The notes under the pieces are model-generated. The model searched no databases, had not been told where the DNA came from, and saw only the letters and a list, made by a program, of their open reading frames with translations. A DNA stretch of 44,469 nucleotides from Eubacteriales bacterium (lineage in GTDB: Bacteria > Bacillota > Clostridia > Peptostreptococcales > Anaerovoracaceae): NCBI GenBank assembly GCA_029009055.1, contig JAQXJR010000037.1:1-44469 (forward strand). Reading direction: 5' to 3'. Each line of letters opens with the position of its first letter. The first letter of the stretch is position 1. Shown here piece after piece: positions 16,051-25,211 of the stretch. The translations under genes and the position numbers were made by a program.

Positions 16051-17055
16051 TCAGCGGCCCACGACCTTATAGAGCTCATCCGCTTCCGGCGGCTCTATGA
16101 CCTCAGTCTTCCCGGACGGCTTAAGAAGCGTGACAGGGGAGCCCTTCGCGGTAAAGGTCCCGATAACGGCAGCAGGTATGCCCAGCTCGCCGGCCTCGTC
16201 TATGAAATCGTCTCCCGTGTCAGGGTCAGCCGCGACCAGCATGCAGCCGCTGGAAATGAGGCGGCGCCAGTCCACGCCCACGCCCTTCATAAGTTTGAGG
16301 GTCACAGCGTCTACAGGAATGTCGTCCTCTACGATCTCGGCTCCGAGGCCGGTCTCATCACAAAGCTCCCACACGGCTCCTAGGACTCCGCCTTCTGTCA
16401 CGTCGTGCATCTCTTTAACGCCGAGTTTTCCGCCCAAAACTCCCTCCTCGATCACGCTCACCTGGTCCAGCATGGCTTTAGCGTGTTCCAGTTCGCCCGG
16501 CTCCAGGAAAGCTTTAGCTCTGTCTTCATAGTCAGACGCTATGATCCCAGTACCTTCCAATCCGGCCGTCTTCGTCAGGATGAACACGTCACCCTCTTCT
16601 ATGGTCTCAGGCTTCATGGCCTGCTCCGGCTTCCTCTTCCCGAAAGCTGTCGAGCTTATGACCGGCGTGGTCACGGCACGAGTAACTTCTGTGTGACCGC
16701 CTATTATCTCTATCCCGGCCTCTGCGGCCGCCTCCGCCGCCTGGGCCATCATGTCCCTGAGCTGGTCGAGAGTCGTCCCCTCCGGCAGCAGGCAGGTCAT
16801 CATTATGTATGCCGGCTCCACGCCTTCGCTAGCTATGTCGTTAGTCGTGACGGAGACCGCCAGCCTACCGATATCAGCCACGTCGGCCGTAACCGGGTCC
16901 GACGACACCACCAGGTCCAAGCCGCCGAAATCAACGCATGAGCAGTCCCTTCCTATGCCCGCCCGCGTCTTAACGTCGTCCCTGTGGAACTTTATCTTAT
17001 CTATAACTTCCGTCTTCAGGATCTTAGAATCCAACTTTCCGATCGGTAAAACCAC
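16051..17055 (-). CDS. AIR synthase-related (HypE-like) protein
   Basis: The protein has the two-domain PurM/AIR-synthase ATP-binding fold also found in the hydrogenase maturation factor HypE. The 334 residues show the N-terminal Asp/Gly-rich region SVTTNDIASEG and the GGHTEVTRAV loop at about residue 120, then HDVTEGGVLGA in the second domain. True HypE ends with a C-terminal cysteine that carries the cyano group; this protein ends YKVVGR and has no such residue. No hydrogenase or other hyp gene is in the window. The start is GTG at 17055 with AGAGGAA before it. The substrate is unknown. Confidence 0.8.
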   Translation of the reverse strand: MVLPIGKLDSKILKTEVIDKIKFHRDDVKTRAGIGRDCSCVDFGGLDLVVSSDPVTADVADIGRLAVSVTTNDIASEGVEPAYIMMTCLLPEGTTLDQLRDMMAQAAEAAAEAGIEIIGGHTEVTRAVTTPVISSTAFGKRKPEQAMKPETIEEGDVFILTKTAGLEGTGIIASDYEDRAKAFLEPGELEHAKAMLDQVSVIEEGVLGGKLGVKEMHDVTEGGVLGAVWELCDETGLGAEIVEDDIPVDAVTLKLMKGVGVDWRRLISSGCMLVAADPDTGDDFIDEAGELGIPAAVIGTFTAKGSPVTLLKPSGKTEVIEPPEADELYKVVGR

Positions 17056-17082
17056 TTATATTCCTCTTTTTACTTATACCCC

Positions 17083-17155
17083 CGCAAAGCCGCCCCGACC
17101 GCTCCCGGCTCCGCCTGGCGACCCCGGACGGGACCCAACGCGAAATGGCTTTGCT
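17083..17155. repeat. GCAAAGC-type repeat between ligA and the HypE-like gene
   Basis: The element runs from CGCAAAGCC to GGCTTTGCT, about 73 bp, and is rich in CCCGG and CCGG blocks. It sits just after the ligA stop codon on the minus strand. It is a longer version of the 58-bp copy at 9612-9669. Confidence 0.65.
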
Positions 17156-17163
17156 ATATAAAC

Positions 17164-19185
17164 TTACTCAGCCTGCGGCTCCTCGCCTGTAGTCAGCCAA
17201 GCCGTTATCTGCTCTTCATTAATGATAGGAATGCCAAGCTCATGAGCCTTCTTATTCTTCCCCGACGTCGATGTCAGGTTATTGTTTATAAGGTAAGAAG
17301 TCTTAGCGCTGACAGATCCGGCGACGTGTCCGCCCACCCTCTCTATCTCAGCCTTCAGGGCGTCCCTGTTCTCATAGCCGTTCAGAGAACCTGTTATGAC
17401 GAACGTGTAGCCGTCCAGGAACTGCGGCGCGTCCTCCTCCGTCTCGTCCAATGTTACGAGCTCGAGTATGTCATTCACCATCCTCACCTTATCCGGATCC
17501 GTGAAGAACGACACGTAAGAGTCCGCGAGAACATCTCCTATGCCTTCTATATCCTTCAGCTGGTCCCTAGTCAGGTGGGATATAACGTCCCACTTATAAT
17601 GGCAGTGCTTGGCGATGAGCTTAGCTGTAGCAGCGCCGATCCCCGGGATGCCCAGTGCGTAGAGCAGCCTCTCAGGCCTGGAGTTCTCAGCCTTCTTAAT
17701 AGAAGCCTTCAGGTTCTCGAACGACTTCTCGCCCGCTCCCTTATCAGCCCCGACGAACGTAGCCACGAACTCGTCATGGTAGTCATCGAAACGGAATATA
17801 TCCGCGAATTCCTTGATAATTCCGACGTCTATGAGCTTCTCTATTGTCGAGTCGCTCAGACCTTCTATATTCATGCCCTCGCGGGAAACGAAGTTGGAGA
17901 AGCTCTTTATCTGCTTAGCCGGGCAGTCCGGATTAGGACAGTAGAGCGTCTGCACTCCGTCCTCATCCTTCAGCACGGTATCAGCCCCGCAGACCGGGCA
18001 ATGGTCAGGCACAGGGACGTTATTAGTCGGCGTCAGGTCCTCGGATATCTGCGGTATGATCATGTTCGCCTTATAAACGTTTATAGTATCGCCTATGCCG
18101 AGTCCGAGCTCTCTCATTATGCTGACGTTATGGACGGAGGCCCGGCTCACGGTCGTCCCTTCCAGCTCCACAGGGTCGAAAACAGCGACAGGGTTTATGA
18201 GTCCTGTCCTGGAAGCAGACCACTCTATATACCTAAGCGTCGTCTCCTCTTTCGCGTCCGCCCACTTAAATGCTATGGAGTTCCTCGGGAACTTAGCTGT
18301 CGTGCCGAGCGACAGGCCGTATTCTATGTCATCATAGCTCAATACCAGGCCGTCGGAAGGGAAATCGTTCGTAACGATGGTCTGGGCGAACCATTCTATG
18401 GTGTCGAGGATGTTGGACCTGTCGACGAACTTCCAGCCTACGACATCGAAGCCCAGGTCCTTCATCCACTCGAACTGGTTGTGGATATAGCCGCCGAAAT
18501 CCACAGGCGTACCGTCCTCGTTCACGGCTTCCACCAGGGTGAACGGAACGAGCTGGACGTGCCGAGCTTTAGTCACGGCAGGGTCCAGAGCCCTAACTGA
18601 GCCGCTGCAAAGATTTCTCGCGTTCTTATACTTTGCTTCCGCGTCGCCGAGGGTCTCGTTTATCTTATCGAAGTCGCTATACTTAATTACAGCCTCGCCG
18701 CGGATCACCAGGTGACCTTTAAACGAGATGGATACAGGCACGTTTTCGAAATTCTTAGCATTATTGGTTATGACCTCACCTATATCGCCGTTACCGCGGG
18801 TGAGCGCCTTCACGAGCTTTCCGCCCTCATATGTCACGACGACAGTGAGCCCGTCCATCTTCCAGGACATTATGCCCTGCTGGTCTCCCAGCCAGTCCCT
18901 CAGCTCCTCCCGGCTCTTCGTCTTATCCAGGGACAGCATCCTGCTCGGGTGCCTCTCCTTCGGCAGGTCGGAAACTATCTCGTAGCCCACGTTCTGGGTC
19001 GGGCTGTTCGCGAATATGATTCCGGTCTCGTCCTCCAGGGCTCTGAGCTCGTCGTACATGGCGTCATATTCTATATTAGGCATGATTTCCTGGGCGTCCA
19101 TGTAATACGCCTTAGAAGCCACGTTCAGCTTCTCTATGAGCTCCTTTATCCTGGCTGTCTGAGCCGCCTTATCTTTATTCTCCAT
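17164..19185 (-). CDS. ligA: NAD-dependent DNA ligase LigA
   Basis: The enzyme seals nicks in DNA using NAD. With the start at 19185 it has 673 residues, normal for the family. The catalytic lysine is Lys109 in WKMDGLTV, which takes up AMP. The nucleotide-binding SFKGHLVIRGEAV, an OB fold, a four-cysteine zinc finger (CPVC...CPNPDC), helix-hairpin-helix repeats (ALGIPGIGAAT, IEGIGDVLA) and a C-terminal BRCT domain follow in order. The frame opens at ATG 19206, but AGGATGGTGAG lies just before the ATG at 19185, which I prefer. It follows pcrA on the same strand. Confidence 0.96.
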   Translation of the reverse strand: MENKDKAAQTARIKELIEKLNVASKAYYMDAQEIMPNIEYDAMYDELRALEDETGIIFANSPTQNVGYEIVSDLPKERHPSRMLSLDKTKSREELRDWLGDQQGIMSWKMDGLTVVVTYEGGKLVKALTRGNGDIGEVITNNAKNFENVPVSISFKGHLVIRGEAVIKYSDFDKINETLGDAEAKYKNARNLCSGSVRALDPAVTKARHVQLVPFTLVEAVNEDGTPVDFGGYIHNQFEWMKDLGFDVVGWKFVDRSNILDTIEWFAQTIVTNDFPSDGLVLSYDDIEYGLSLGTTAKFPRNSIAFKWADAKEETTLRYIEWSASRTGLINPVAVFDPVELEGTTVSRASVHNVSIMRELGLGIGDTINVYKANMIIPQISEDLTPTNNVPVPDHCPVCGADTVLKDEDGVQTLYCPNPDCPAKQIKSFSNFVSREGMNIEGLSDSTIEKLIDVGIIKEFADIFRFDDYHDEFVATFVGADKGAGEKSFENLKASIKKAENSRPERLLYALGIPGIGAATAKLIAKHCHYKWDVISHLTRDQLKDIEGIGDVLADSYVSFFTDPDKVRMVNDILELVTLDETEEDAPQFLDGYTFVITGSLNGYENRDALKAEIERVGGHVAGSVSAKTSYLINNNLTSTSGKNKKAHELGIPIINEEQITAWLTTGEEPQAE

Positions 19186-19208
19186 ATTACTCACCATCCT
19201 GTTCATAC

Positions 19209-19216
19209 AGCAAAGC
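19209..19216. repeat. Half-site of the GCAAAGC repeat between pcrA and ligA
   Basis: A single AGCAAAGC is followed by GATCCCTTAAC and GGCTCCGCC. It fills the short gap after the pcrA stop codon. Its ATG-proximal side overlaps the alternative ligA start. Confidence 0.35.
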
Positions 19217-19239
19217 GATCCCTTAACTTATGGCTCCGC

Positions 19240-21474
19240 CTATATCTTCTTTATCACGGCTATTCCCTTAGCGAGCTTCTTAATGCCCACTGAGTCGAAA
19301 GCCACGGTCACTATGGATCCCGTATCTTCTATGACCAACCCCTGGCCGAACTTCTGGTGAGACACCTTATCTCCCGGCTTGAACTTCTCGCCGGATCCGG
19401 AAGCGCCTACTTTATGGGCTCTCGTTTCCCTCTTAGCGTAGCTCAGAGAGTCGAAAGGCCTATAGGCTTTGCCGCTTGAATAACCATCGAAGTCTCCTGT
19501 GGAGACACCGACGTTCCCGCCGGCTCCCGTGCCGTTAGACCTGGACTCGTATACAGCGTCGCCCTTAAGCAGGGTCTTATCTACCTCTCTCAGGAACTGG
19601 GATTCGCGGGTGTACTCCGTCCTTCCGTACCTGGTCCTGACTTCGGCGCTGGACAGGAAGAGCAGTTCCTTAGCCCTGGTCATTCCCACATAGCAAAGTC
19701 TCCTCTCCTGCTCCATGTCCTGCTCGGAGTCGAAGGCTCTGCTGCCCGGGAACAGGCCGTCTTCCATGCCCGGCATAAACACGACCGGGAACTCCAAGCC
19801 CTTAGCGGAGTGGAGGGTCATCATGGTGACAGTCGGCTGGTTCTCGTCGTAGTTATCCTGCTCGGCGGAAAGTGTCATGGTGGACATAAATTCCTCCACC
19901 GTAGGCGTGTCGACAGACTCCTCATATTCCGCTATGACGGACTTAAATTCCATGAGGTTATCTATCCTGGCTTCGGCTTCTATTGTCTGGGCATCTTCCA
20001 AGGCCTTCAGGTAGCCTGTGTTTTCCAGTAACGTAGAGTAGACGTCTTCTACGCTCATCTGATCTTTATTATTTCTTATATATTTTATGACATTTATCAT
20101 GTCGGACACGCCTGACCGGGCTTTAGTCCCCAGGCTGGCCAGAAGCTCGCCGTCCGGGTCGCTTAAGCCTTCCAGCAGACTCTGACCGCGGATAGCGGCG
20201 TAAGCCGAAAGCTTATCTATCGTCTTTGCTCCTATGCCCCGCTTAGGCTCGTTTATGACTCTCACCAGGGACAGGTCGTCTGAAGGGTTCACTATGAGCC
20301 GCATATAAGCTATGGCGTCCTTAATTTCCTTACGGTCGTAGTATCTCATGCCGGACAGGACCCTGTAAGGTATGCCCTCTCTCTGAAAGCGCTCTTCCAT
20401 GATCCTGGACTGAGCGTTCGTCCTGTAGAGTATGGCGAAGTCGCTGTATTCCCGGCCCTTAGAGACCATGGACTCTATGAGGCTGGCTATGTGCTCGGCC
20501 TCGTCGCGGTCACTCTCCGTGCGGAAATACGTTATCTTCTCGCCGTCGTCCGCCTGGGTCCAGAGTTCTTTCTTCTTCCTTCCTTTATTATGGCTGATGA
20601 CAGAATGAGCGGCCGCCAAAATATTCCCCTTAGACCTGTAGTTCTGCTCCAGTTTTATGACCTTAGCGTCGCGGAAGTCCTTCTCGAAATCGAGTATGTT
20701 CCTGATGTCGGCGCCTCGCCACTCGTATATACACTGGTCGTCATCGCCCACGACGCAAAGATTATGGTGCTGGGCCGCCATCATGGATATCATCTGGTAC
20801 TGGAGCCTGTTCGTGTCCTGGTACTCGTCGACCATTATGTATTGGAACCTGTCCTGGTACTCCTTCAAGGCATCCGGATGCCCCTTAAACAGGAGGACCG
20901 TGTTAAGCAGCAGGTCGTCGAAGTCCATGGCGTTATTCTTAATCAGCCTCTTCTGGTACTCGGTGTAGACCTCGGCCACGGCCTTAGACCTGGTGTCGTG
21001 GTACTGGCTGTAGTCCACCTTATCCGGCGTCCTGCCCTTCTCCTTCTGCCTGCTGATAGAAGCGAGAATGGAATTCACCGGGAATTCCCTGTCGCTAATG
21101 CCCTTCTCCTTCATTATCCCCTTAACCAGAGTCTTCTGGTCGCTGGTGTCATATACGACGAAGTCCGACTTATATCCCGCCTCCTCGGCGTGGCTCCTCA
21201 GGATCCTCAGGCACATGGCGTGGAAAGTCATGATCCACATGCCCCTCCTGGCTCCGATGAGTGTCTCTACCCTGTCTCTCATCTCCTTAGCCGCTTTATT
21301 AGTGAATGTCACGGCCAGGATGTTATATGGCGCTATCCCCTGACTTATCATGTAGGCTATCCTGTTAGTCATGGTGCTCGTCTTACCGGAACCCGCTCCC
21401 GCCAGTATCAGCAAAGGCCCTTCTATCTGCTTTACTGCTTCCAGCTGCTGTTCATTAAGATCTTCTAACGCCAT
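19240..21474 (-). CDS. pcrA: ATP-dependent DNA helicase PcrA/UvrD
   Basis: This superfamily 1 helicase moves 3' to 5' on DNA and acts in repair and in removing recombination intermediates. The 744-residue protein has GAGSGKTSTM (Walker A, near residue 25), the motif VDEYQDTN, VVGDDDQCIYEWRGAD, LEQNYRS and VMTLHSAKGLEFPVVF in order. The C-terminus ends with a Tudor-like domain (FKPGDKVSHQKFGQGLV), the RNA-polymerase-interacting module of PcrA. The ribosome binding site CGGAGG is six bases before the ATG. A complex terminator stands just upstream (21516-21561). Confidence 0.97.
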   Translation of the reverse strand: MALEDLNEQQLEAVKQIEGPLLILAGAGSGKTSTMTNRIAYMISQGIAPYNILAVTFTNKAAKEMRDRVETLIGARRGMWIMTFHAMCLRILRSHAEEAGYKSDFVVYDTSDQKTLVKGIMKEKGISDREFPVNSILASISRQKEKGRTPDKVDYSQYHDTRSKAVAEVYTEYQKRLIKNNAMDFDDLLLNTVLLFKGHPDALKEYQDRFQYIMVDEYQDTNRLQYQMISMMAAQHHNLCVVGDDDQCIYEWRGADIRNILDFEKDFRDAKVIKLEQNYRSKGNILAAAHSVISHNKGRKKKELWTQADDGEKITYFRTESDRDEAEHIASLIESMVSKGREYSDFAILYRTNAQSRIMEERFQREGIPYRVLSGMRYYDRKEIKDAIAYMRLIVNPSDDLSLVRVINEPKRGIGAKTIDKLSAYAAIRGQSLLEGLSDPDGELLASLGTKARSGVSDMINVIKYIRNNKDQMSVEDVYSTLLENTGYLKALEDAQTIEAEARIDNLMEFKSVIAEYEESVDTPTVEEFMSTMTLSAEQDNYDENQPTVTMMTLHSAKGLEFPVVFMPGMEDGLFPGSRAFDSEQDMEQERRLCYVGMTRAKELLFLSSAEVRTRYGRTEYTRESQFLREVDKTLLKGDAVYESRSNGTGAGGNVGVSTGDFDGYSSGKAYRPFDSLSYAKRETRAHKVGASGSGEKFKPGDKVSHQKFGQGLVIEDTGSIVTVAFDSVGIKKLAKGIAVIKKI

Positions 21475-21515
21475 AATTACCTCCGATTTCTTAAAGACAT
21501 TTATTTAAGAATAGC

Positions 21516-21561
21516 AAAAAAGCCCCCTCTTTACAAGCAGGCCGGACCTGCTCAGGGGACT
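21516..21561 (-). terminator. Third terminator after the cobalamin riboswitch
   Basis: On the minus strand AGTCCCCT pairs with AGGGGGCT (one G-U pair) and encloses a second perfect stem AGCAGG/CCTGCT; TTTTT follows. It lies 42 bp before the pcrA start and should insulate pcrA. A weak promoter for pcrA (TTGTAA, 17 bp, TATTCT) may overlap it. Confidence 0.75.
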
Positions 21562-21637
21562 AACACTACATCTCTATCTTATTGGAATTACCGGTTTTCC
21601 CGTCTCGGCCGCCCGGCTCCGGCCTCCCTTCTTCACC

Positions 21638-21674
21638 AAAAAAACAGATGAGGCAGGGTGACGAGGCCTGCCTC
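21638..21674 (-). terminator. Second terminator after the cobalamin riboswitch
   Basis: On the minus strand a perfect eight-base-pair stem GAGGCAGG/CCTGCCTC is followed, after five bases, by seven T. The gap between stem and T-run makes it weaker than a textbook terminator. Confidence 0.6.
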
Positions 21675-21731
21675 CGATGAAAAAGAATGAAAAGCAATTG
21701 GGGCCCACAGCTTATCTTTCAGGAAACACAT

Positions 21732-21761
21732 AAAAAGGCTGTGGTTTCGCTGCCCACAGCC
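21732..21761 (-). terminator. Riboswitch expression-platform terminator
   Basis: On the minus strand GGCTGTGG pairs with CCACAGCC around a nine-base loop, followed by TTTTT. It lies about 50 bases after the riboswitch aptamer. A second GCTGTGGG at 21706-21713 could pair with the same CCACAGC arm, which suggests competing structures. Confidence 0.8.
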
Positions 21762-21812
21762 CGTATTCGCTGATGCTACGCCTCACGCCGGTTCTCCGCC
21801 GGTCCAAGGTAA

Positions 21813-21985
21813 TTTTATGCAGGTCTCCTGGCTCGTGGATCTCCGGCACGCCTGTATCCTTCCCAGTCTATCACGACCAGTGGATCGAAATATAACAGCC
21901 GTACCTACTCACTTACAGTGGCGGGACCGCGCAGGCATCTCACCTGCTTCCCTCTTAGCTCTCAAATTCATGAGAGAACATAAAA
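21813..21985 (-). promoter_or_regulatory. Cobalamin (B12) riboswitch
   Basis: This RNA aptamer binds cobalamins, usually to shut off B12 synthesis or uptake genes. The minus strand shows the conserved core pieces in order: GGGAAGCAGGTGAGATGCC, then GCGCGGTCCCGCCACTGTAA, then GGGAAGGAT, and finally the B12 box GAGCCAGGAGACCTGC. The closing stem P1 is visible as TTTTATG (21979-21985 side) with CATAAAA (21813-21819). It has its own promoter and a downstream terminator, so it should work by transcription attenuation. No B12-related or other protein gene lies between it and pcrA. Confidence 0.95.
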
Positions 21986-22006
21986 CGCATATTCAATTGC
22001 AATACC

Positions 22007-22035
22007 ATCTTATAACCCTGTAGATTTTTTGTCAA
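22007..22035 (-). promoter_or_regulatory. Promoter of the cobalamin riboswitch transcript
   Basis: On the minus strand a consensus -35 TTGACA (22030-22035) and -10 TAAGAT (22007-22012) are 17 bp apart. Transcription would start near 22000, just before the riboswitch P1 stem. Confidence 0.85.
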
Positions 22036-22166
22036 TACTCATTTGGTTTGAGATAACTAATTTAATTTTCCTTACCCGCGGGAGCCATGACGATGGCTGC
22101 TTCCTGCCGCGATCTACTGACGGTCCGCTATAAAGTGGCGCTGCCGGCGCCCAGCCTCTTCGCACT

Positions 22167-22195
22167 AAAAAACCGCTCCCCCGGAGGGGAACGGT
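22167..22195 (-). terminator. Terminator of the ribosomal alpha operon
   Basis: On the minus strand ACCGTTCCCC and GGGGAGCGGT pair over ten bases with a TCCG loop, followed by TTTTTT. It lies about 57 bases after the rplQ stop codon. Confidence 0.9.
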
Positions 22196-22251
22196 TAAGT
22201 TTCTCTTTGCTCGGGGCGGATAAGTCCGTCCCTTATGGCCATTCAGTTCGA

Positions 22252-22596
22252 TTAAACGAGCTCGAGGAATGCCATCTCAGCGGCATCGCCTCTACGAGGT
22301 CCGAGCTTGAGGATCCTGGTGTATCCACCGTGTCTCTCCTCATACTTAGGAGCGATCTCGTCAAAAATCTTAGCTACGACTGTCTCGTCGTAAACGTAAG
22401 CCATAACCTGTCTTCTAGCATGAAGGCCACCACGCTTAGCGATAGTGATGATCTTCTCAGCTTCTCTTCCTGCTTCCTTGGCTCTTAAATGAGTCGTGCT
22501 GATCCTGCCCTCTCTGAACAGATCAGTAACGAGGTTTCTGAGCATCGCTTTCCTGTGAGCGGACTCTCTGCCAAGTTTTCTGTATCCAGGCATCAC
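22252..22596 (-). CDS. rplQ: 50S ribosomal protein L17
   Basis: L17 sits near the exit tunnel of the large subunit. The 114-residue protein starts with the family signature [21 protein letters not shown] after an initial Met, and ends with [22 protein letters not shown]. It is the last gene of the alpha operon, 105 bp after rpoA. The gap holds an AGCAAAGTG motif in a hairpin loop. A strong terminator follows. Confidence 0.98.
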   Translation of the reverse strand: MMPGYRKLGRESAHRKAMLRNLVTDLFREGRISTTHLRAKEAGREAEKIITIAKRGGLHARRQVMAYVYDETVVAKIFDEIAPKYEERHGGYTRILKLGPRRGDAAEMAFLELV

Positions 22597-22701
22597 TGCC
22601 TCCTTTCACAATATTCGAAGTCAGCTGGGGCTCACTTAGCAAAGTGTCCCCGGCGTGTTAATTTCTAATTTCCTGCTGTCCGCGAAACGCTTAAGCGGGT
22701 A

Positions 22702-23640
22702 TTACTCCTCATTCCTGAGGCTGAGGCCGAGCTCAGCAAGCTTATTCTTAACTTCGTCAAGAGATTTCTTACCGAGGTTCCTTACCTTCATCATGTCGTC
22801 TTCACTCTTCTGTGTCAGCTGGTCGACAGTGTTGATGCCGGCGCGCTTCAGGCAGTTGAACGAACGAACGGAGAGTTCCAGCTCTTCGATAGTCATCTCG
22901 AGAGCCTTCTCTTTCTTACCCTCTTCCTTCTCTACCATGATCTTAATGTTATTAGTGTTCTCATCAAGGCCCATGAAGAGTTCGAGGTGCTCCTCCATGA
23001 TCTTAGCGGCGATAGAAACGCCTTCTTCAGGAGTGACTGAGCCATCTGTCCAGAGCTCGAGCTCCAGGATGTCTCCTCTTCCTACTTTATAAGGAAGGAT
23101 ATTAAAGTTCACCTTCGTTACAGGTGTGTAGATAGCGTCGACAGGAATAGTGCCGATCGGAAGGTTCTCGTCCTTCCTCTCTTCTGTCGGAACGTATCCG
23201 TAACCTCTCTCGAAGTGAATGTTCATGCTTACACGAGCGCTGTCATCCAGTGTAGCGATATGACGATCAGGATTGCAGATCTCGAGATCTGACCCGCCGT
23301 CGATATCTCCCGCAGTAAGCTCTCCAGGTCCCGCGAAGTCTACAACTGCTGTAAGACCCTCAGGATCGTCAGAGTAAAGCTTAGCCGCTACCTTCTTCAG
23401 GTTCAGGATGATCTCTGTAACATCTTCTCTTACGCCCGGGATAGTAGTGAATTCATGATCCACGCCCTCGATGCGCACAGATGTCACAGCAACACCAGGA
23501 AGGGAACTAAGCAGGATACGCCTCATAGCGTTTCCAAGCGTTGTTCCATAACCTCTCTGAAGCGGCTCTACAGTAAACTTCCCGTATCTGCCGTCTTCGC
23601 TGATCTCTTTGCTTATTGTTGGTTTTTCGAATTCTAACAC
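22702..23640 (-). CDS. rpoA: RNA polymerase subunit alpha
   Basis: The alpha dimer seeds assembly of RNA polymerase and contacts upstream promoter DNA and activators. The 312-residue length is typical of Firmicutes. The N-terminal domain shows [20 protein letters not shown]; the C-terminal domain (from about residue 245) shows [16 protein letters not shown] and [17 protein letters not shown]. It is in the conserved order rpsM-rpsK-rpsD-rpoA-rplQ. Confidence 0.98.
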   Translation of the reverse strand: MLEFEKPTISKEISEDGRYGKFTVEPLQRGYGTTLGNAMRRILLSSLPGVAVTSVRIEGVDHEFTTIPGVREDVTEIILNLKKVAAKLYSDDPEGLTAVVDFAGPGELTAGDIDGGSDLEICNPDRHIATLDDSARVSMNIHFERGYGYVPTEERKDENLPIGTIPVDAIYTPVTKVNFNILPYKVGRGDILELELWTDGSVTPEEGVSIAAKIMEEHLELFMGLDENTNNIKIMVEKEEGKKEKALEMTIEELELSVRSFNCLKRAGINTVDQLTQKSEDDMMKVRNLGKKSLDEVKNKLAELGLSLRNEE

Positions 23641-23687
23641 TTAAAAAACCTCCTCCCTTCCAAATAGATGATCTATCACTGTCACGA

Positions 23688-24275
23688 CTATTTGGAGTAC
23701 AGCTCTACGATCAGACGCTCTTCGATCGGTGTGTCGATCTGCTCTCTCGTTGGCAGAGAAAGTACAGTGCCCTCGAGCTTATCCTGGTTAACGCTGAGCC
23801 ATTCAGGAACTGCTACCTGCATTTCCTTAATCTCCTTAAACTTAGGTGACTTCAGGCTCTTCTCTCTTACCTTAATAACATCGCCCGGCTTAACTTCGTA
23901 TGAAGGGATGTTTACCTTCTTACCGTTTACGAGGTAATGATTGTGTGTTACGAGCTGTCTGGCTTCTCTTCTAGTTGTGGAGAATCCCATTCTGTAAACT
24001 ACGTTATCGAGTCTGGTCTCGAGCATAACCAGGAGGTTCTCACCTGTCTGGCCCTTCTTTCTGTCGGCCTTCTCGTATGTGTTTCTGAACTGCTTCTCCA
24101 GAAGTCCGTAGATGAACTTAGCTCTCTGCTTCTCTCTAAGCTGAAGACCGTACTCGCTCTGCTTTCTGGATCTTCTCTGTGTATTTCTGTGAGAAGTCTT
24201 ATAAATTCCAAGATGGCTCGGATCGATCTGCAGCGATCTGCATCTCTTTAATACTGGTTCTCTATTTACTGCCAT
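23688..24275 (-). CDS. rpsD: 30S ribosomal protein S4
   Basis: S4 starts assembly of the 30S body and binds 16S rRNA. The 195-residue protein lacks the usual zinc-binding cysteines near the N-terminus. Its S4 RNA-binding domain reads [11 protein letters not shown]...[22 protein letters not shown] at about residues 88-130. In many Firmicutes rpsD is encoded apart from the alpha operon; here it lies within it, between rpsK and rpoA, as in Clostridia. Confidence 0.98.
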   Translation of the reverse strand: MAVNREPVLKRCRSLQIDPSHLGIYKTSHRNTQRRSRKQSEYGLQLREKQRAKFIYGLLEKQFRNTYEKADRKKGQTGENLLVMLETRLDNVVYRMGFSTTRREARQLVTHNHYLVNGKKVNIPSYEVKPGDVIKVREKSLKSPKFKEIKEMQVAVPEWLSVNQDKLEGTVLSLPTREQIDTPIEERLIVELYSK

Positions 24276-24292
24276 ATTCTGATCCTCCCCTC

Positions 24293-24688
24293 TTATACTC
24301 TTCTTCTCTTAGGTGGACGGCATCCATTATGAGGAATCGGTGTGATATCCTTAATCATAGTTACCTGAAGTCCGCAAGCTGCCAGTGCTCTGATAGCTGC
24401 TTCTCTTCCGGATCCCGGACCCTTAACGTAAACTTCAACTTCCTTAAGTCCGTGCTCCTTAGCAGCGTTAGCAGCTGTCTCAGCAGCCATCTGAGCCGCG
24501 AACGGTGTGGACTTCTTAGATCCCTTAAATCCGAGGGATCCTGCGCTGGACCATGAAAGAGCGTTTCCTTCCATATCTGTCAGCGTTACGAGTGTATTAT
24601 TAAAGGTGGACGAAATGTGAGCCTGACCCTTAACAACGTTCTTACGCACGATTTTCTTTCTCGTGTTCTTCTTAACTGTCTTAGCCAT
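24293..24688 (-). CDS. rpsK: 30S ribosomal protein S11
   Basis: S11 lies on the platform of the small subunit and helps shape the mRNA exit channel. The 131-residue product has a basic N-terminus ([13 protein letters not shown]), the core [20 protein letters not shown], and the invariant C-terminus [13 protein letters not shown]. It starts 13 bp after the rpsM stop on the same strand. Confidence 0.98.
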   Translation of the reverse strand: MAKTVKKNTRKKIVRKNVVKGQAHISSTFNNTLVTLTDMEGNALSWSSAGSLGFKGSKKSTPFAAQMAAETAANAAKEHGLKEVEVYVKGPGSGREAAIRALAACGLQVTMIKDITPIPHNGCRPPKRRRV

Positions 24689-24701
24689 TTAGTCCTCCTT
24701 T

Positions 24702-25067
24702 CTACTTCTTTCTGCTTACGATCTTCTTAGGACCCTTACGAGTTCTAGCGTTCGTCTTAGTCTTCTGTCCTCTTACAGGCAGGTGTCTTCTGTGTCTGAT
24801 ACCTCTGTAGGATCCGATCTCCATGAGTCTCTTAATGTTCATGGAAACTTCTCTTCTCAGATCTCCCTCTACGAGGTACTCTTCTTCGATGATTCTTCTG
24901 ATTTTACCTGCGTCGTCCTCTGAAAGGTCTCTGACTCTGATGTCAGGATCTACGTTGGCTTCAGCAAGGATCTTACGAGATGACGCGAGTCCTATCCCGT
25001 AGATGTAAGTAAGACCGATCTCAACCCTCTTCTCTCTAGGCAGATCGACTCCGGCTATACGAGCCAT
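24702..25067 (-). CDS. rpsM: 30S ribosomal protein S13
   Basis: S13 contacts the P-site tRNA and the large subunit at the head of the 30S particle. The 121-residue protein begins [24 protein letters not shown] and ends with the basic [18 protein letters not shown] tail. It is the first gene after the internal terminator and promoter at 25212-25270, so it heads a separately started alpha transcript with a leader of about 140 nt. Confidence 0.98.
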   Translation of the reverse strand: MARIAGVDLPREKRVEIGLTYIYGIGLASSRKILAEANVDPDIRVRDLSEDDAGKIRRIIEEEYLVEGDLRREVSMNIKRLMEIGSYRGIRHRRHLPVRGQKTKTNARTRKGPKKIVSRKK

Positions 25068-25205
25068 GCTTATCCTCCTCTCCTATCTTCCGTCACTACT
25101 CCGGGAGTGATATAGACAGGTGTTCCAAAAATTATATTTTCGGATACGCGGACCCGGCCCCGCGCTCTGTAATAACAAAAGATGTAACGCTTTCGACGCA
25201 CATCT
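25068..25205 (-). promoter_or_regulatory. Structured leader of the alpha operon
   Basis: The untranslated leader of rpsM can form a stem ACAAAGATGT/ACATCTTTTGT near 25172-25207, a GC-rich stem CGCGG/CCGCG near 25145-25162, and CACT/AGTG near 25096-25111 close to the ribosome binding site. S4-type feedback control is known for alpha operons. Whether this leader binds S4 is inference only. Confidence 0.4.
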
Positions 25206-25211
25206 TTGTTG

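Larger units (their letters stand above)
21475..22251. other. 777-bp gap holding an orphan riboswitch and four terminators
   Basis: No protein gene with a ribosome binding site was found here. From right to left on the minus strand it holds the rplQ terminator, a promoter, a cobalamin riboswitch, and three terminators. A 32-codon frame starts at 21731, but it has no Shine-Dalgarno sequence and begins in the first terminator's T-run. Confidence 0.8.

Noticed and set aside
21633-21731. 32-codon frame after the cobalamin riboswitch
   Set aside because: It has no Shine-Dalgarno sequence, its start lies at the T-run of one terminator, and it runs through another; I keep it only as a remote possibility.
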